Assembly: GCA_013041925.1 (NCBI GenBank)
Contig: JABDRB010000003.1
Location: 186,001-250,000 of the forward strand
DNA: 64,000 nt
Direction of reading: 5' to 3'
Origin: Akkermansiaceae bacterium
GTDB lineage: Bacteria > Verrucomicrobiota > Verrucomicrobiia > Verrucomicrobiales > Akkermansiaceae
The notes beneath the pieces are model-generated. The model was not told where the DNA came from, ran no database searches, and was given only the letters and a program-made list of their open reading frames with translations. Made by a program: the position numbers and the translations under genes. Shown here piece after piece: positions 1 through 8,898 of the stretch. Position 1 is the stretch's first letter. Every line of letters starts with the position of its first letter.

Positions 1-388
1 CAACCTGCAGTTTCAATTTGTAGTTCTCTGCGGGGGCGTAGCGATAAACCGCCCCCTCCTCATCCATTTCAAACATCTCTAATGCGGCACCCATGTTTTC
101 GCTGGTCGATAACACCGCGCGGATGGGTGCTGGCTGCCAAATAAATAAGGCACTGAGCAAGGCGATCAATGAGACCGACCCCAGCACCCGCTTCCATGCC
201 GCGCTTTGACGAAGCCTTTGGGAATTGTGACCAAGGTGCAGGACAATGAGTCCAAGAAACACAAAGCCCATCAGCGCATGCAAACCCGTTGTCTTGATCG
301 AGAATGGCAGGAAAAATGCCATAACCCCAGAAACCACCATAACCCCAAAGGCCAACAGCATCATGAGATTCACGGTCTTGCGGTCCAT
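1..388 (-). CDS. DUF4405-like membrane protein (partial, runs off left edge)
   Basis: The reading frame opens at an ATG at 388 and stays open to base 1, so only the first 129 residues are seen. There is a hydrophobic segment at about residues 8-27, a second at about 34-52 with histidines near both ends (HALMGF and LHLGHN), and a third at about 68-84, followed by an acidic soluble stretch. Paired histidines in short membrane helices are typical of DUF4405/cytochrome b-like haem proteins, which often accompany FMN- or FAD-linked redox proteins; that family call is from memory of the pattern. It starts 21 bases after the FAD oxidoreductase stop on the same strand, so the two are probably co-transcribed, which fits a redox role. 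No clear ribosome binding site is seen. Confidence 0.5.
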   Translation of the reverse strand, partial: MDRKTVNLMMLLAFGVMVVSGVMAFFLPFSIKTTGLHALMGFVFLGLIVLHLGHNSQRLRQSAAWKRVLGSVSLIALLSALFIWQPAPIRAVLSTSENMGAALEMFEMDEEGAVYRYAPAENYKLKLQV

Positions 389-409
389 ATCTGAGAGGTC
401 ATTTATCCT

Positions 410-1660
410 TCAAACTTCAGGCACAATGGCCCTTTGGTTTTTGAGTTCACCGCGCACTGCCGCTATCGGCACGTTCGAGGGTGTGGTGCCACCAGCAATC
501 GCTAAGGTCGCCGTAACCGCCGCCGCTTGAGCCATCGCCATGCAGGGGGCCTGCACGCGCAGTCCCGAATTAGCCAGTCGGTCACTGCTGATCGATCGTC
601 CGGCCACCATGACATTGCGACTGCCTTTGGGGATCAGTGCGCCCAAGGGAATGGTCGGCACGACCCCCGGCTTCAACGGCTTGGGCTTCACCCCAGTCTT
701 GCTATGCAAATCAACGGGGTAAAAGGCATAGGCAACAGCATCATCAAATACCTTGCCGGAGGTGTAGTCGTTGACCGTAATGAAGGTTTCACCCACAATG
801 CGGTAGCTCTCGCGAAAGCCCGTTTCCGGTTGTAGATGCATCAGGCGCTTGCCTCTCTTTCTGACTTTTTTGAGAATTGATTTTCTTCCTGTTAAATTGG
901 CCTCGGTCACCGTGCGAGAATTCGTCGAGTCCGCACCGTGCACATAAAGCCGGTGCAGCTGATCCGATGCCGGTATATGCTCCTCCCCCAATTGGAAGAG
1001 GTAGGATCCCGGCTGACGCTCTTCTTCCCGCAGGCGTTTGTATCCCATCATGCCCACGACCTCGGCTCCACCGGTGCAGTCGATGATTTGTTTGCAAACT
1101 ACTTTCCGGCGAGTCCCAAAACCCACGCAGTCGACTTCCCAACCATTTTCAGTCTCTCTGACCGCTTCAGGGAATTCATGATAGGCAATTTTCACGCCCG
1201 CTTGTTCACATTTTTCCTCCGCAAGGATCGAGTAGAGGAATTGATTGATATGCACTTGGTTCATCCAATGCCCACGAGGCACTTTACTAAAATCAGGAAA
1301 TTCGCCGCCATCAAGTTCGACACACTCTTTCACCAACTCCCACCCGACTCCATCGATGATTTGTTTCCCCCAAGCATCAAATAACCCCGGAAAGGCCACG
1401 CCACCAGATGTCATCGCCCCACCCAACTGACTGAATCGCTCAACCAACAGCGTCTCCGTGCCTAATCGGCCCGACTGAATCGCCGCGACCGCGCCTGCCG
1501 TGCCGCCGCCTACCACCAGCACATCCACCTCGGATGTCACATCCACTGGTTTTACTGGTTGCGCGCTCTCGCTATCTGCGGAAACGGCAACATGGGAGGT
1601 CGCGGCAGCGGTCAGACCAACGGCTGAATATTTGAGAAAATTTCTACGATTTTGTTTCAT
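410..1660 (-). CDS. Tat-exported FAD-dependent oxidoreductase (FAD_oxidored family)
   Basis: A 416-residue protein. The ATG at 1660 is chosen because it places a twin-arginine signal (RRNFLKYSAVG) at residues 4-14, followed by a hydrophobic stretch and an alanine-rich cleavage region near residue 28; the frame stays open 19 codons further upstream but gives no sensible signal. After the signal comes a Rossmann FAD site (VLVVGGGTAGAVAAIQ) and the LGGAMTSGG segment typical of the FAD_oxidored (PF12831) family, frequent in Planctomycetes and Verrucomicrobia. The C-terminus has a second FAD-contact region (NVMVAGRSISSDRLANSGLR). It therefore folds in the cytoplasm with FAD and is exported. The substrate is unknown; PF12831 members act in polysaccharide and secondary metabolism. 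It lies directly upstream of the DUF4405-like membrane gene, a possible electron partner. Confidence 0.8.
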   Translation of the reverse strand: MKQNRRNFLKYSAVGLTAAATSHVAVSADSESAQPVKPVDVTSEVDVLVVGGGTAGAVAAIQSGRLGTETLLVERFSQLGGAMTSGGVAFPGLFDAWGKQIIDGVGWELVKECVELDGGEFPDFSKVPRGHWMNQVHINQFLYSILAEEKCEQAGVKIAYHEFPEAVRETENGWEVDCVGFGTRRKVVCKQIIDCTGGAEVVGMMGYKRLREEERQPGSYLFQLGEEHIPASDQLHRLYVHGADSTNSRTVTEANLTGRKSILKKVRKRGKRLMHLQPETGFRESYRIVGETFITVNDYTSGKVFDDAVAYAFYPVDLHSKTGVKPKPLKPGVVPTIPLGALIPKGSRNVMVAGRSISSDRLANSGLRVQAPCMAMAQAAAVTATLAIAGGTTPSNVPIAAVRGELKNQRAIVPEV

Positions 1661-1810
1661 GACGATAGAACAGTGACCGTGAGGCCCTTGCTTCCAGGTT
1701 TCAATAAACCCGAACAATAAACCCGAACGGCTTCAACGATGACGACATCTTTCCACGATGGCCCACCGTGCCAAGGAGATTCTTAATGATAGATCGGAAA
1801 AGTAGGCTGT

Positions 1811-2521
1811 CTACTCGAGGTGACCCTCTGTTTGCAGTGCTTCCATGATTTTTATTGCGGCGTAGGCATCGTTGGCCGCGTAATGCAATTGCCGTGCAGA
1901 CAGCCTAGGCAGCGCCCAGTTGCTTGTAGTCGTTGATTTTGATTTCTTGAAACACTGCTTGAGCAGCACTCCCATCGCTCCTCGCACGCCAATCTGGCCT
2001 CGATAACCCAGCTTGCGAAAGACATGATCGAGATCGAGAACGTGGTTGAGCGAGATCCCCAGCCGATGCCTGATTTGTCCGTGATCATTCTTCAAGCCAA
2101 AACCGACCTTGAGAACACGGTTGGAGGCGATGACCTCGGCAGCGGCTTTCTCGCACTCGTTGTGATGCAGTTGAAATATAAAGGCTTTGTCAGTGAGGGC
2201 AAATTGCACGACATGAGGGCCAGTGCTCCTCTGTCCTTTTCTGAAGGTTGGCTTGGCTTCGGTATCAAACCCGCCGACCCCTGCAGCGACGATTTCGTCA
2301 GCCGCGCTTTGGCACTCGGCACGAGTGAAAGGCACGTAGATTTGTTCGGAGGACACCCCTTGGAAGGGAGGTAGTAGGTTGGTTTCGGCTTTCGTCGGCG
2401 CCATGAGCCGGATGCTTCCCACCTGCGCCTTGGCGGCGCTTCGTTTGTTTTTGTCAGGATGAATGGGATCTGGTTGAGTCATGAGATTTGATAGGGTGGA
2501 TATCGTGGCGAGAGATTCCAT
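1811..2521 (-). CDS. RNase D-like 3'-5' exonuclease domain protein
   Basis: A 236-residue protein with a single DEDDy-type exonuclease fold. Exo I is GFDTEAKP (about residue 84), Exo II is LKNDHGQI (about residue 143), and Exo III is LHYAANDAYAAIKIM near the C-terminus, with the tyrosine and aspartate in the usual register. It has no HRDC domain, so it is a stand-alone nuclease domain rather than full RNase D (about 370 residues). The role is probably 3' trimming of RNA or DNA, substrate unknown. The first 60 residues are low in predicted structure. The start is uncertain: ATG at 2521 or ATG at 2482 (MTQPDP), neither with a recognisable Shine-Dalgarno site. It is flanked by unrelated genes and looks monocistronic. 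Confidence 0.8.
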   Translation of the reverse strand: MESLATISTLSNLMTQPDPIHPDKNKRSAAKAQVGSIRLMAPTKAETNLLPPFQGVSSEQIYVPFTRAECQSAADEIVAAGVGGFDTEAKPTFRKGQRSTGPHVVQFALTDKAFIFQLHHNECEKAAAEVIASNRVLKVGFGLKNDHGQIRHRLGISLNHVLDLDHVFRKLGYRGQIGVRGAMGVLLKQCFKKSKSTTTSNWALPRLSARQLHYAANDAYAAIKIMEALQTEGHLE

Positions 2522-2779
2522 GATCGTTTAATAAAAGCAGGAAATCATGAGACGATCTTAGCAAATAAACCATCAAAAACACTTCGCTAGAACGGGGTTT
2601 AGTGTCAGATACGGTTCGAGGCAAATTTATTAGAGCCTTTTACCTGACTCAGGTGACAGCCAGACAACCCATCGACTACAACGGCTGCGATGCATCCATG
2701 ATCGCGAACACGATCTCGGTGCAGTGCATCTATGTGTTTCCTATAAAAGGTTTCCTTCTATGTCCAGACAGACGAATGA

Positions 2780-3004
2780 GGGGCCGAAATCATTCTCGAA
2801 AGCTCCTTTCGCGATGCGGCAATCCGGCGCAATCACTGGAAGTATATCGGTAACAAACCTCAGCTCTACAACCTGTCCAAAGATCCCGGCGAGACAGAAA
2901 ACCACATCGATCAATTTCCTGAAATCACGCAAGCATTAAAAAGTCTGCTGGATCAATACAGCACCCAACCTCTCCGCAAGAGCGACAACATCCACGTTCG
3001 TTAG
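2780..3004 (+). pseudogene. C-terminal remnant of a sulfatase
   Basis: The frame beginning right after a TGA at 2777-2779 and closing at TAG 3002-3004 reads as the last 74 residues of a sulfatase: AAIRRNHWKYIGNKPQLYNL followed by SKDPGETENHIDQFPEI and a terminal LLDQY segment. This matches the classic arylsulfatase tail, in which a WKYI strand leads into LY(N/D)L..DPGE..N. No start codon, no N-terminal sulfatase domain and no CxPSR motif are found upstream in any frame back to the exonuclease gene at 2521. It is therefore a decayed fragment. Sulfatases occur as large families in marine and gut Verrucomicrobiota, so loss of one copy is plausible. Confidence 0.7.
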
Positions 3005-3032
3005 TCGATCATAGAGACGGATCCAGCGGCCT

Positions 3033-3641
3033 CTATTCAACCCTCCTCCGCCCCTGCATGGCACGCATCAGAGTGAGTTCATCAGCGTGGTCGATCCCAC
3101 CGCCTGCCGAGATACCCTGTGCGATACGGGTGACGGAGCAATCGCGTGACGCGAGCAATTCCGCCAGATAATTTGATGTCGCCTCACCTTCCACATCGGC
3201 ACCTAACGCAAGAATCACTTCGACCTTAGGCGTCTTCTCCAGTCGACGCAGCAGCGGCGCAATGCGGAGATCATCAGGTGTGACATGGTCGAGTGGTGAA
3301 AGTTTTCCGCCAAGACAATGGTAAAACCCCTTGAAGGCACCGGACCTTTCCAGCGGCAACACATCGGTCGCTTGTTCGACCACACAGATTTCTTGGGCAT
3401 CACGACTGTCGTCACTGCATACCGGACACCCGTCGGCGGTCGCAAAAAAACCACATACGGAACAGGACGTCACTTGCTCCTTGGCACGGCAGAGCGACTC
3501 GGAGAGTTCAAGTGGGTTCGACTGTTTATGCTGTAGCAACCAGACCGCCACGCGCTCGGCGCTCCGGGGGCCGATACCAGGAAGCCGCTTCAACTCGGCA
3601 ATAAGTTCAACAACAGGTTGGGGGTAATCAGCTCTAGCCAT
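3033..3641 (-). CDS. recR: Recombination mediator RecR
   Basis: A 202-residue protein, the normal RecR length. It has the N-terminal helix-hairpin-helix (LKRLPGIGPRSAERVAVWLL), the C4 zinc finger (CSVCGFF..DGCPVC), a Toprim domain beginning ICVVE, the GAFKGFYHCLGGKLSPLDHV segment, and a C-terminal AQGISAGGGIDHADELTL run. RecR acts with RecO and RecF to load RecA at gaps. The ATG at 3641 is chosen because it starts the conserved domain; it overlaps the stop of the upstream membrane gene (ATGGCTAG). The only purine-rich site, AAGGAG, abuts the ATG with almost no spacing, so translation is probably coupled to the upstream gene. It is the last gene of a minus-strand operon with the ClpX-like gene. 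recO lies elsewhere, at 16139. Confidence 0.95.
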   Translation of the reverse strand: MARADYPQPVVELIAELKRLPGIGPRSAERVAVWLLQHKQSNPLELSESLCRAKEQVTSCSVCGFFATADGCPVCSDDSRDAQEICVVEQATDVLPLERSGAFKGFYHCLGGKLSPLDHVTPDDLRIAPLLRRLEKTPKVEVILALGADVEGEATSNYLAELLASRDCSVTRIAQGISAGGGIDHADELTLMRAMQGRRRVE

Positions 3642-4221
3642 CTCCTTGGTTTCTTTCTCTCTTTTTGGGTTGATACTTGGCATTCGGGTCTGGAACATCC
3701 ATGGCGATCTCAGCAACATCCGCCACCTCAGGTCGTGTCAGGGCATGTCTCCTCGGCGAAGAAACGTCATGTTGAAAACCTAAACCATCACACGGCATCA
3801 CGTGATGATTTACATACATCATGGTACAAAACCATGTCCAGAAAACAGCAATCAGCGGGATGATCGGCGAAAAATAAACATCCCATACGGCAAAGGTCGG
3901 AACCATCGCCAACACAATCACCACCATCGTCACCCCCACCACCATCCTCCGCCAGGTGCACGCAGAATCCAATACAGCAAAGGCCAAACCCCAGCAAAAA
4001 ATCGCCGCCATAACCACCAACACCGGCGCCGCCAGCACCGCCGAAATCGACCCGTGAAAAAGAGGATCCAACAGCACCTGCTTCAATTGCTCATCCCCCC
4101 GTGCCAGCCAGCCCAGCATCTGCATCGCCACAGCCAAGGCCAGGCCAACGCCGCCGAATAACAAGCCAGGGCCGCCCACCCTACCTACCGGCACCATGTG
4201 ATTTGGATGATGGAAACTCAT
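3634..4221 (-). CDS. Four-helix membrane protein of unknown function
   Basis: A 195-residue protein with four hydrophobic segments, roughly at residues 20-40 (LLFGGVGLALAVAMQML), 58-84 (AVLAAPVLVVMAAIFCWGL), 91-110 (VVGVTMVVIVLAMVPTF) and 115-138 (FSPIIPLIAVFWTWFCTMMY). A hydrophilic tail of about 55 residues follows, ending in a strongly basic cluster that would face the cytoplasm. I do not recognise a family. It sits between the ClpX-like gene (38-base gap) and recR (8-base overlap), so it is part of that operon, but nothing in it points to a role in proteolysis or recombination. A second possible start is the methionine at residue 9. Confidence 0.7.
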   Translation of the reverse strand: MSFHHPNHMVPVGRVGGPGLLFGGVGLALAVAMQMLGWLARGDEQLKQVLLDPLFHGSISAVLAAPVLVVMAAIFCWGLAFAVLDSACTWRRMVVGVTMVVIVLAMVPTFAVWDVYFSPIIPLIAVFWTWFCTMMYVNHHVMPCDGLGFQHDVSSPRRHALTRPEVADVAEIAMDVPDPNAKYQPKKRERNQGDG

Positions 4222-4259
4222 GAATGGGTCAATTCAGATAGCTCGTCAGAAACAACATC

Positions 4260-5915
4260 TCAGGCACCATCGCCCTTTGTTTGCTCCACGGCTTCGACAT
4301 CACCCTTCCGGGTGGCTGCCGCATCAGTATAAGACTGAACCACGGATTCACTCAAGAACTTGTCCGCATCTTCCACCGCATCGTCCCCCAGCTCGAATTC
4401 GCCTTGACCGGTATTTTTCTGAATCAGCTTCAATCCAAATTGGTAGTCTTTGAATCGCTGCTGGCAAATCTGCAAGACACTCCGCCCACCCTCTGCCGCC
4501 TCAGTGCCTAATCGACTCACCCCATCGTCCGAGATCTTCACTCGGATGGCGTGTTTCTCATAAAAATCACGACAGTAAAGGTCCGCCTCCTCGCGTGCTT
4601 TGGCAACATCCACACGCCGACCCAGTTCGCGATATTTATCAAGCACCTTGTCGTGTTGATCGATCAGGTCGGCATCGATGCTCAGTTCACTGACCGCGGT
4701 GCCGGGAAGTTCAAATTTAAAATCGCGCAGTAAACTCTCACACACCGTCATCAGGGCACGGGCACCCGTATTTTCCCTCTCTGCCTTTTCCGCAATCCTC
4801 TCGATAGCCGATAACTCAAACTTCGCTTGAATGCCGTAAGCGGCGAACTCACGCTCATACTGCCGTAGCAGGCTGCCCTCCGAGTTCTGCATGATGTTTA
4901 CAAAATCCTTCGCCTCCAACTTCTCACAAACCACACGCACGGGAAGCCGACCAATAAATTCAGCTTCAAATCCAAAATCAATAAAATCCTGCGTATTGAC
5001 CTGGCCAAACAATTCCGCATCGATCGGGTGCTCGGCGACATCCGCACCAAAACCAATCTGGCCGGAGCTCAACCGCTTTTTCACCATTTTTTCCAGTCCG
5101 GAGAATGCACCACTGACAATAAAGAGGATATGGCGTGTATTAATCGCGTCCTTCCCCGCACCCTTGCCACTCTGGAAATCCATCATCGCCATCATCTGGC
5201 TTTTCATATCATTCGGGTTGCGCGCCGATACCTCCGTCTCCTCCATCAGCTTCAGCAATGTCGTCTGCACACCACGACCACTCACATCACGCCCCATACT
5301 CTGTCCCCCACCGCTGGCGAGTTTATCCACTTCATCGATATAAATAATGCCATACTCGGCAAGATCCATATCCCCATCGGCTTTCTGCACCAACTCACGC
5401 ACGAGGTCGTCCACATCACCACCAACATACCCAGTTTCGGAAAACTTGGTAGCGTCCGCCTTGACAAAGGGTACACCAATCATCTCGGCAATGTGTTTTA
5501 CCAAATATGTTTTCCCCACTCCCGTCGGACCAACCACAATGACATTTTGTTTTTGATACTCGATTCCCTCTGGGATTTTCCCATGTTCCTGCTCGAGTCC
5601 ACGCATGTATTTAGCATGGTTGTAATGATCACACACCGCGATGGAGAGGGCTTTTTTAGCCTCGTCCTGACGGATCACAAAACGATCCAGATGCGCTTTG
5701 ATATCGCGCGGCTTATAATTAAAATCAAAAATCGCATCCGCTTGGTTGATTTCCAGTGGTTCCTCCATCGTTTCTTCCGCATCCCCCCCCTGATGCAAGG
5801 AATCAAAGCCAGGAAATGACATGGATGCGTCCACACCCATCTTCCCAAACATATCTTTGAGCATTTTCTGCAATTCATCGGCATCGGGTAAATCCTTGTC
5901 TTTTTTATCGCTCAT
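4260..5915 (-). CDS. ClpX-like AAA+ unfoldase without zinc domain, extended C-terminus
   Basis: A 551-residue protein against about 420 for ClpX. The AAA+ core is clear: Walker A GPTGVGKT, pore loop GYVG, Walker B IIYIDEVDKLA, an IGF loop (GQIGFGADV) as used by ClpX to dock on ClpP, the EFIGRLPV segment, and sensor II in NTGARALMTV. The N-terminus is short, acidic and has no cysteines, so the zinc-binding domain is missing. A second stretch near residues 460-500 (EGGRSVLQICQQRFKDYQF) resembles the sensor-II small domain again, so the small domain appears duplicated. It could be a second ClpX with altered substrate choice; no clpP is nearby. The start at 5915 (MSDKKDKD) skips 12 glycine-rich codons. 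Leads the operon to recR. Confidence 0.85.
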   Translation of the reverse strand: MSDKKDKDLPDADELQKMLKDMFGKMGVDASMSFPGFDSLHQGGDAEETMEEPLEINQADAIFDFNYKPRDIKAHLDRFVIRQDEAKKALSIAVCDHYNHAKYMRGLEQEHGKIPEGIEYQKQNVIVVGPTGVGKTYLVKHIAEMIGVPFVKADATKFSETGYVGGDVDDLVRELVQKADGDMDLAEYGIIYIDEVDKLASGGGQSMGRDVSGRGVQTTLLKLMEETEVSARNPNDMKSQMMAMMDFQSGKGAGKDAINTRHILFIVSGAFSGLEKMVKKRLSSGQIGFGADVAEHPIDAELFGQVNTQDFIDFGFEAEFIGRLPVRVVCEKLEAKDFVNIMQNSEGSLLRQYEREFAAYGIQAKFELSAIERIAEKAERENTGARALMTVCESLLRDFKFELPGTAVSELSIDADLIDQHDKVLDKYRELGRRVDVAKAREEADLYCRDFYEKHAIRVKISDDGVSRLGTEAAEGGRSVLQICQQRFKDYQFGLKLIQKNTGQGEFELGDDAVEDADKFLSESVVQSYTDAAATRKGDVEAVEQTKGDGA

Positions 5916-6127
5916 CGCGCGGACTATCCCCCAGCCTCCACCGCCACGCAACTGAAACTTACCCTCAAGCCTTCACCCACACCGAAAAATGACCAGTAAA
6001 CCTTGATCAATATCACCCACCCACCCACCCAATGACAGAAAAACCCACCCATCCATAGCGATTGCTGAAATTCATCATTGCACCGATCGCAATTTTACCG
6101 AAACTGATGCATCAGCATTTTCATCAC

Positions 6128-8800
6128 ATGAGCAAGGATCGCTACGTAATCAAAGGCAAAATCGGACAAGGGGGGGTTGGAGCTGTTTATCAAGCATACG
6201 ATAATCAGCTAAACCGTGATGTTGCCGTCAAACGCGTGCTTGCCGAGGGCGGGTTCGAAAATCAGGACGGAGCCACCAAACAGCTACTCAAAGAAGCTAC
6301 CGCTCTCTCCGCCGTTCAGCACCCTCACATCGTCACCGTTTATGATGCCGGTATGGACTCCGATGGCCCATACGTCGTCATGGAGCTCATCGATGGCAGA
6401 ACCCTCGATGAAATGGTGGAACGTGGCACCCTTACGTGGGACGATCTGCGCGAAGTCGTCCTACAAACCCAAGAAGCTCTCATCGCCGCCCAAGACCTCA
6501 ACCTCGTCCACCGCGACCTCAAACCCAGCAACGTCATGGTCTGCTGGTTGCCTTCCGGAAAATTCCAAGTCAAGATCGTCGACTTCGGACTCGCCAAATT
6601 TTCAGCCGCCCCATCGCTGCAAACCATCGACCACGGCGATGCGGTGTTCGGTTCCATCTTTTTTATGGCGCCCGAGCAGTTTGAACGGACACCGCTGGAT
6701 CAGCGCACAGACATGTATGCCATGGGCTGCCTCTACTATTACGCACTCACCGGCGAATACCCATTCGACGGGGACACCGCCGCTCAGGTCATGGCTAGCC
6801 ATCTCCAACACCATGTTAATCACCTCAGCGAAGCCCGCCCAGATATCCCACAGTGGGGGGCCGAATGGATCATGTGGCAAATCGAACGCGAAATGGACAA
6901 TCGCCCAAACTCTGCCCGCGAGGCTCTCGAACGATTCGTCCTGCTCGACAAACATTCGACCCAACCCGTCGCCACCGCAGCTCCAAGTGTTGAGGCCGCG
7001 GCAGCAGCACCCAAATTTTTGTTCCCTGTTGCCGGCCAGACCGAGCCAGCCCAACCAGCCCAACCAGCCCAACCAGCCCAACCAGCCCAGCCAGAGACAT
7101 CCGCGCAGCCCATCCAAGTGCAAGCCGCCGCAGCGCCAAACACAACCCCTCAGCTGCTGACGTCTGCCAACCCGTTACTTACACCACCCGTTAACGCTCA
7201 ACCGACACCTGAAACCGCTTCTCAGCCCGTCGCTCCCGTTCAAGCAGACCCAACCCCTCAGCCAGAAACATCCGCGCAACCCATGCAATTGCAAGCCGCC
7301 GCAGCGCCAAACACAACCCCTCAGCTGCTGACGCCTGCCAACCCGTTACTCACACCACCCGTTGACGCTCAACCAACACCTGAAACCGCCTCCCAACCCG
7401 CTGCTCCCACTCAACCTGCTCCCACTCAACCTGCTCCCGCCCCTCAGCCGGCTACACCTGCACAACCAATCAAATTACAAACGGCGCAACCAACCCTACT
7501 AACCGCCACTGCAACAGCCCCCAACCAACCTGCCAACGCTCCCGTAGCCACCCCTCCTCAGTCGACAGCAGCACAAGCCATTAACTCGGCAACATCAGCC
7601 CAACCGACCGCTGAAGCCGATGCCACACCTCAGATTGAGAAAAAAACCATGCCACCCGCTGTCAAGTGGACCATCATCGGGATACTTGGCCTCGTCATCA
7701 TCGTTACCAGCTTCGTCATGGTCCACCTCGGTGGCGAACGCAAACAGACGGAACTGGTCAATGGCGTCATGACAAAAGCGAAAGCGCTCAACGACGAAGG
7801 AACACTCCAGGACGGCATCGAACTCACCGAGGAGGAACTCCAAGGCACACTCAAACGTGCTACCAGCATGGCTGAATCCAAGCAACGCCCTATCATTTTA
7901 AAAACACTCGCCTATGCTAAAGCGAAGGGCGACTACGATGCCGATCAAGTTATCCTCGAACATGTCACCACGGCACGATGCCCCGAAAGCATTCGCTCCG
8001 ACATTTTCAAAATGGTCATGAGTCGGAGAAAAAACGTCGCCAATATCCCCGTATTACTGGCGTTTGCCAAAAACACCACGGAGAACAAAGCCGCCACTGA
8101 GGCCATCCATGCGGCCCGCCATGTAGCCAAAGGACAACCTGCTGATGAATTCATCAGCGATTTTCTCTCCCTGATCAATGACACCCCAACGGATACTCTC
8201 CGTATTGCCGCTGAACAAGCGGCCGCGAGCATCATTAATGAGTCCAAAAACAAAACCCGTTTCACCGATGCGATCTATGGTTCCTACCAATCCGCCATCG
8301 ACAACGCCCCGAAGTTCATCATGCTTCGCTTACTAGGAGTCACGGGGGGCAAAAAAGCCATCGAGGCCGTTACCTCAGCTCTGAATTCGGATGACATAGC
8401 ACTTCAGAGTGCTGCCATCGTCGCACTGGGGCAATGGGTCGACGACTCACAAATTGAGACATTGATCCAATTTATCGACCAGTGTGACAACCTACAGATC
8501 CGTCAAAAAGGTTTCACCGCAGCTTATTCCTTTCTCCGACTTGACCGCAAACGCAAGCAAGATGACCATCAGAAATATTGGACAACCTTTGCCGCAATCG
8601 CCAGCAACCAAGCAGAAAAACTTAAAATCATCAATGGAATGGCCCAGCAAGAACACCCATGGGCCCTCTCCGTCCTCGATGACTTCATCAAAGACGAAGA
8701 TGACAACGTCAACTACAAAGCCGAAAAAGCCAAAGGCTACCTTGAACGCCGTATCAGTGAGCAAAAAAGCAATAGCCCTGACAAAAAACCTACGGAATAA
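6128..8800 (+). CDS. Transmembrane Ser/Thr protein kinase with HEAT-like repeats
   Basis: An 890-residue protein. The N-terminal kinase domain (about 6-260) has the glycine loop GQGGVGAVY, the VAVK lysine (35), HRDLKPSN, DFGLAKF and APEQF, so it looks active and PknB-like. Residues about 300-510 are a Pro/Ala/Gln/Thr-rich linker containing PAQ repeats and a 57-residue duplication. A single membrane segment follows (WTIIGILGLVIIVTSFVMV, about 540). The remaining 330 residues are helical with repeated AA..AI..AL patterns such as ALQSAAIVALGQWV, consistent with HEAT repeats outside the membrane. The kinase would face the cytoplasm and the repeats the periplasm, suggesting a sensor. ATG 6128 is chosen over an upstream TTG because the kinase domain begins there. 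It is divergent from the clpX-like gene. Confidence 0.88.
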   Translation: MSKDRYVIKGKIGQGGVGAVYQAYDNQLNRDVAVKRVLAEGGFENQDGATKQLLKEATALSAVQHPHIVTVYDAGMDSDGPYVVMELIDGRTLDEMVERGTLTWDDLREVVLQTQEALIAAQDLNLVHRDLKPSNVMVCWLPSGKFQVKIVDFGLAKFSAAPSLQTIDHGDAVFGSIFFMAPEQFERTPLDQRTDMYAMGCLYYYALTGEYPFDGDTAAQVMASHLQHHVNHLSEARPDIPQWGAEWIMWQIEREMDNRPNSAREALERFVLLDKHSTQPVATAAPSVEAAAAAPKFLFPVAGQTEPAQPAQPAQPAQPAQPETSAQPIQVQAAAAPNTTPQLLTSANPLLTPPVNAQPTPETASQPVAPVQADPTPQPETSAQPMQLQAAAAPNTTPQLLTPANPLLTPPVDAQPTPETASQPAAPTQPAPTQPAPAPQPATPAQPIKLQTAQPTLLTATATAPNQPANAPVATPPQSTAAQAINSATSAQPTAEADATPQIEKKTMPPAVKWTIIGILGLVIIVTSFVMVHLGGERKQTELVNGVMTKAKALNDEGTLQDGIELTEEELQGTLKRATSMAESKQRPIILKTLAYAKAKGDYDADQVILEHVTTARCPESIRSDIFKMVMSRRKNVANIPVLLAFAKNTTENKAATEAIHAARHVAKGQPADEFISDFLSLINDTPTDTLRIAAEQAAASIINESKNKTRFTDAIYGSYQSAIDNAPKFIMLRLLGVTGGKKAIEAVTSALNSDDIALQSAAIVALGQWVDDSQIETLIQFIDQCDNLQIRQKGFTAAYSFLRLDRKRKQDDHQKYWTTFAAIASNQAEKLKIINGMAQQEHPWALSVLDDFIKDEDDNVNYKAEKAKGYLERRISEQKSNSPDKKPTE
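7045..7092 (+). repeat. 9-base tandem repeat coding for PAQ
   Basis: About five near-perfect copies of a 9-base unit (CCAGCCCAA) encode a Pro-Ala-Gln run in the linker of the kinase. A unit of three codons can change copy number without shifting the frame. Confidence 0.85.
7088..7408 (+). repeat. Direct duplication of about 150 bases in the kinase linker
   Basis: The stretch 7088-7237 is repeated at 7259-7408 with a 171-base offset (57 codons) and only scattered differences. Both copies encode QPETSAQPxQ and then AAAAPNTTPQLLT. The high identity points to a recent in-frame duplication of the extracytoplasmic or cytoplasmic linker. Confidence 0.85.
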
Positions 8801-8898
8801 ACCGGATCAAACTCGTCCCCCATCTGTAAATCCGTCCCCCTGAAAAAATCCATTTTTCCATTGCCTCCCCGCATCTTGGCATTCATGATCAATACACG

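Noticed and set aside
2777-2779. TGA before the sulfatase fragment as a second selenocysteine codon
   Set aside because: No cysteine is expected there, the sequence upstream does not continue the sulfatase fold in that frame, and the fragment has no start; it is the edge of a pseudogene.
2602-2853. 83-residue forward ORF before the sulfatase remnant
   Set aside because: Starts at a poor codon context, has no recognisable features, and overlaps the real sulfatase frame in another phase.
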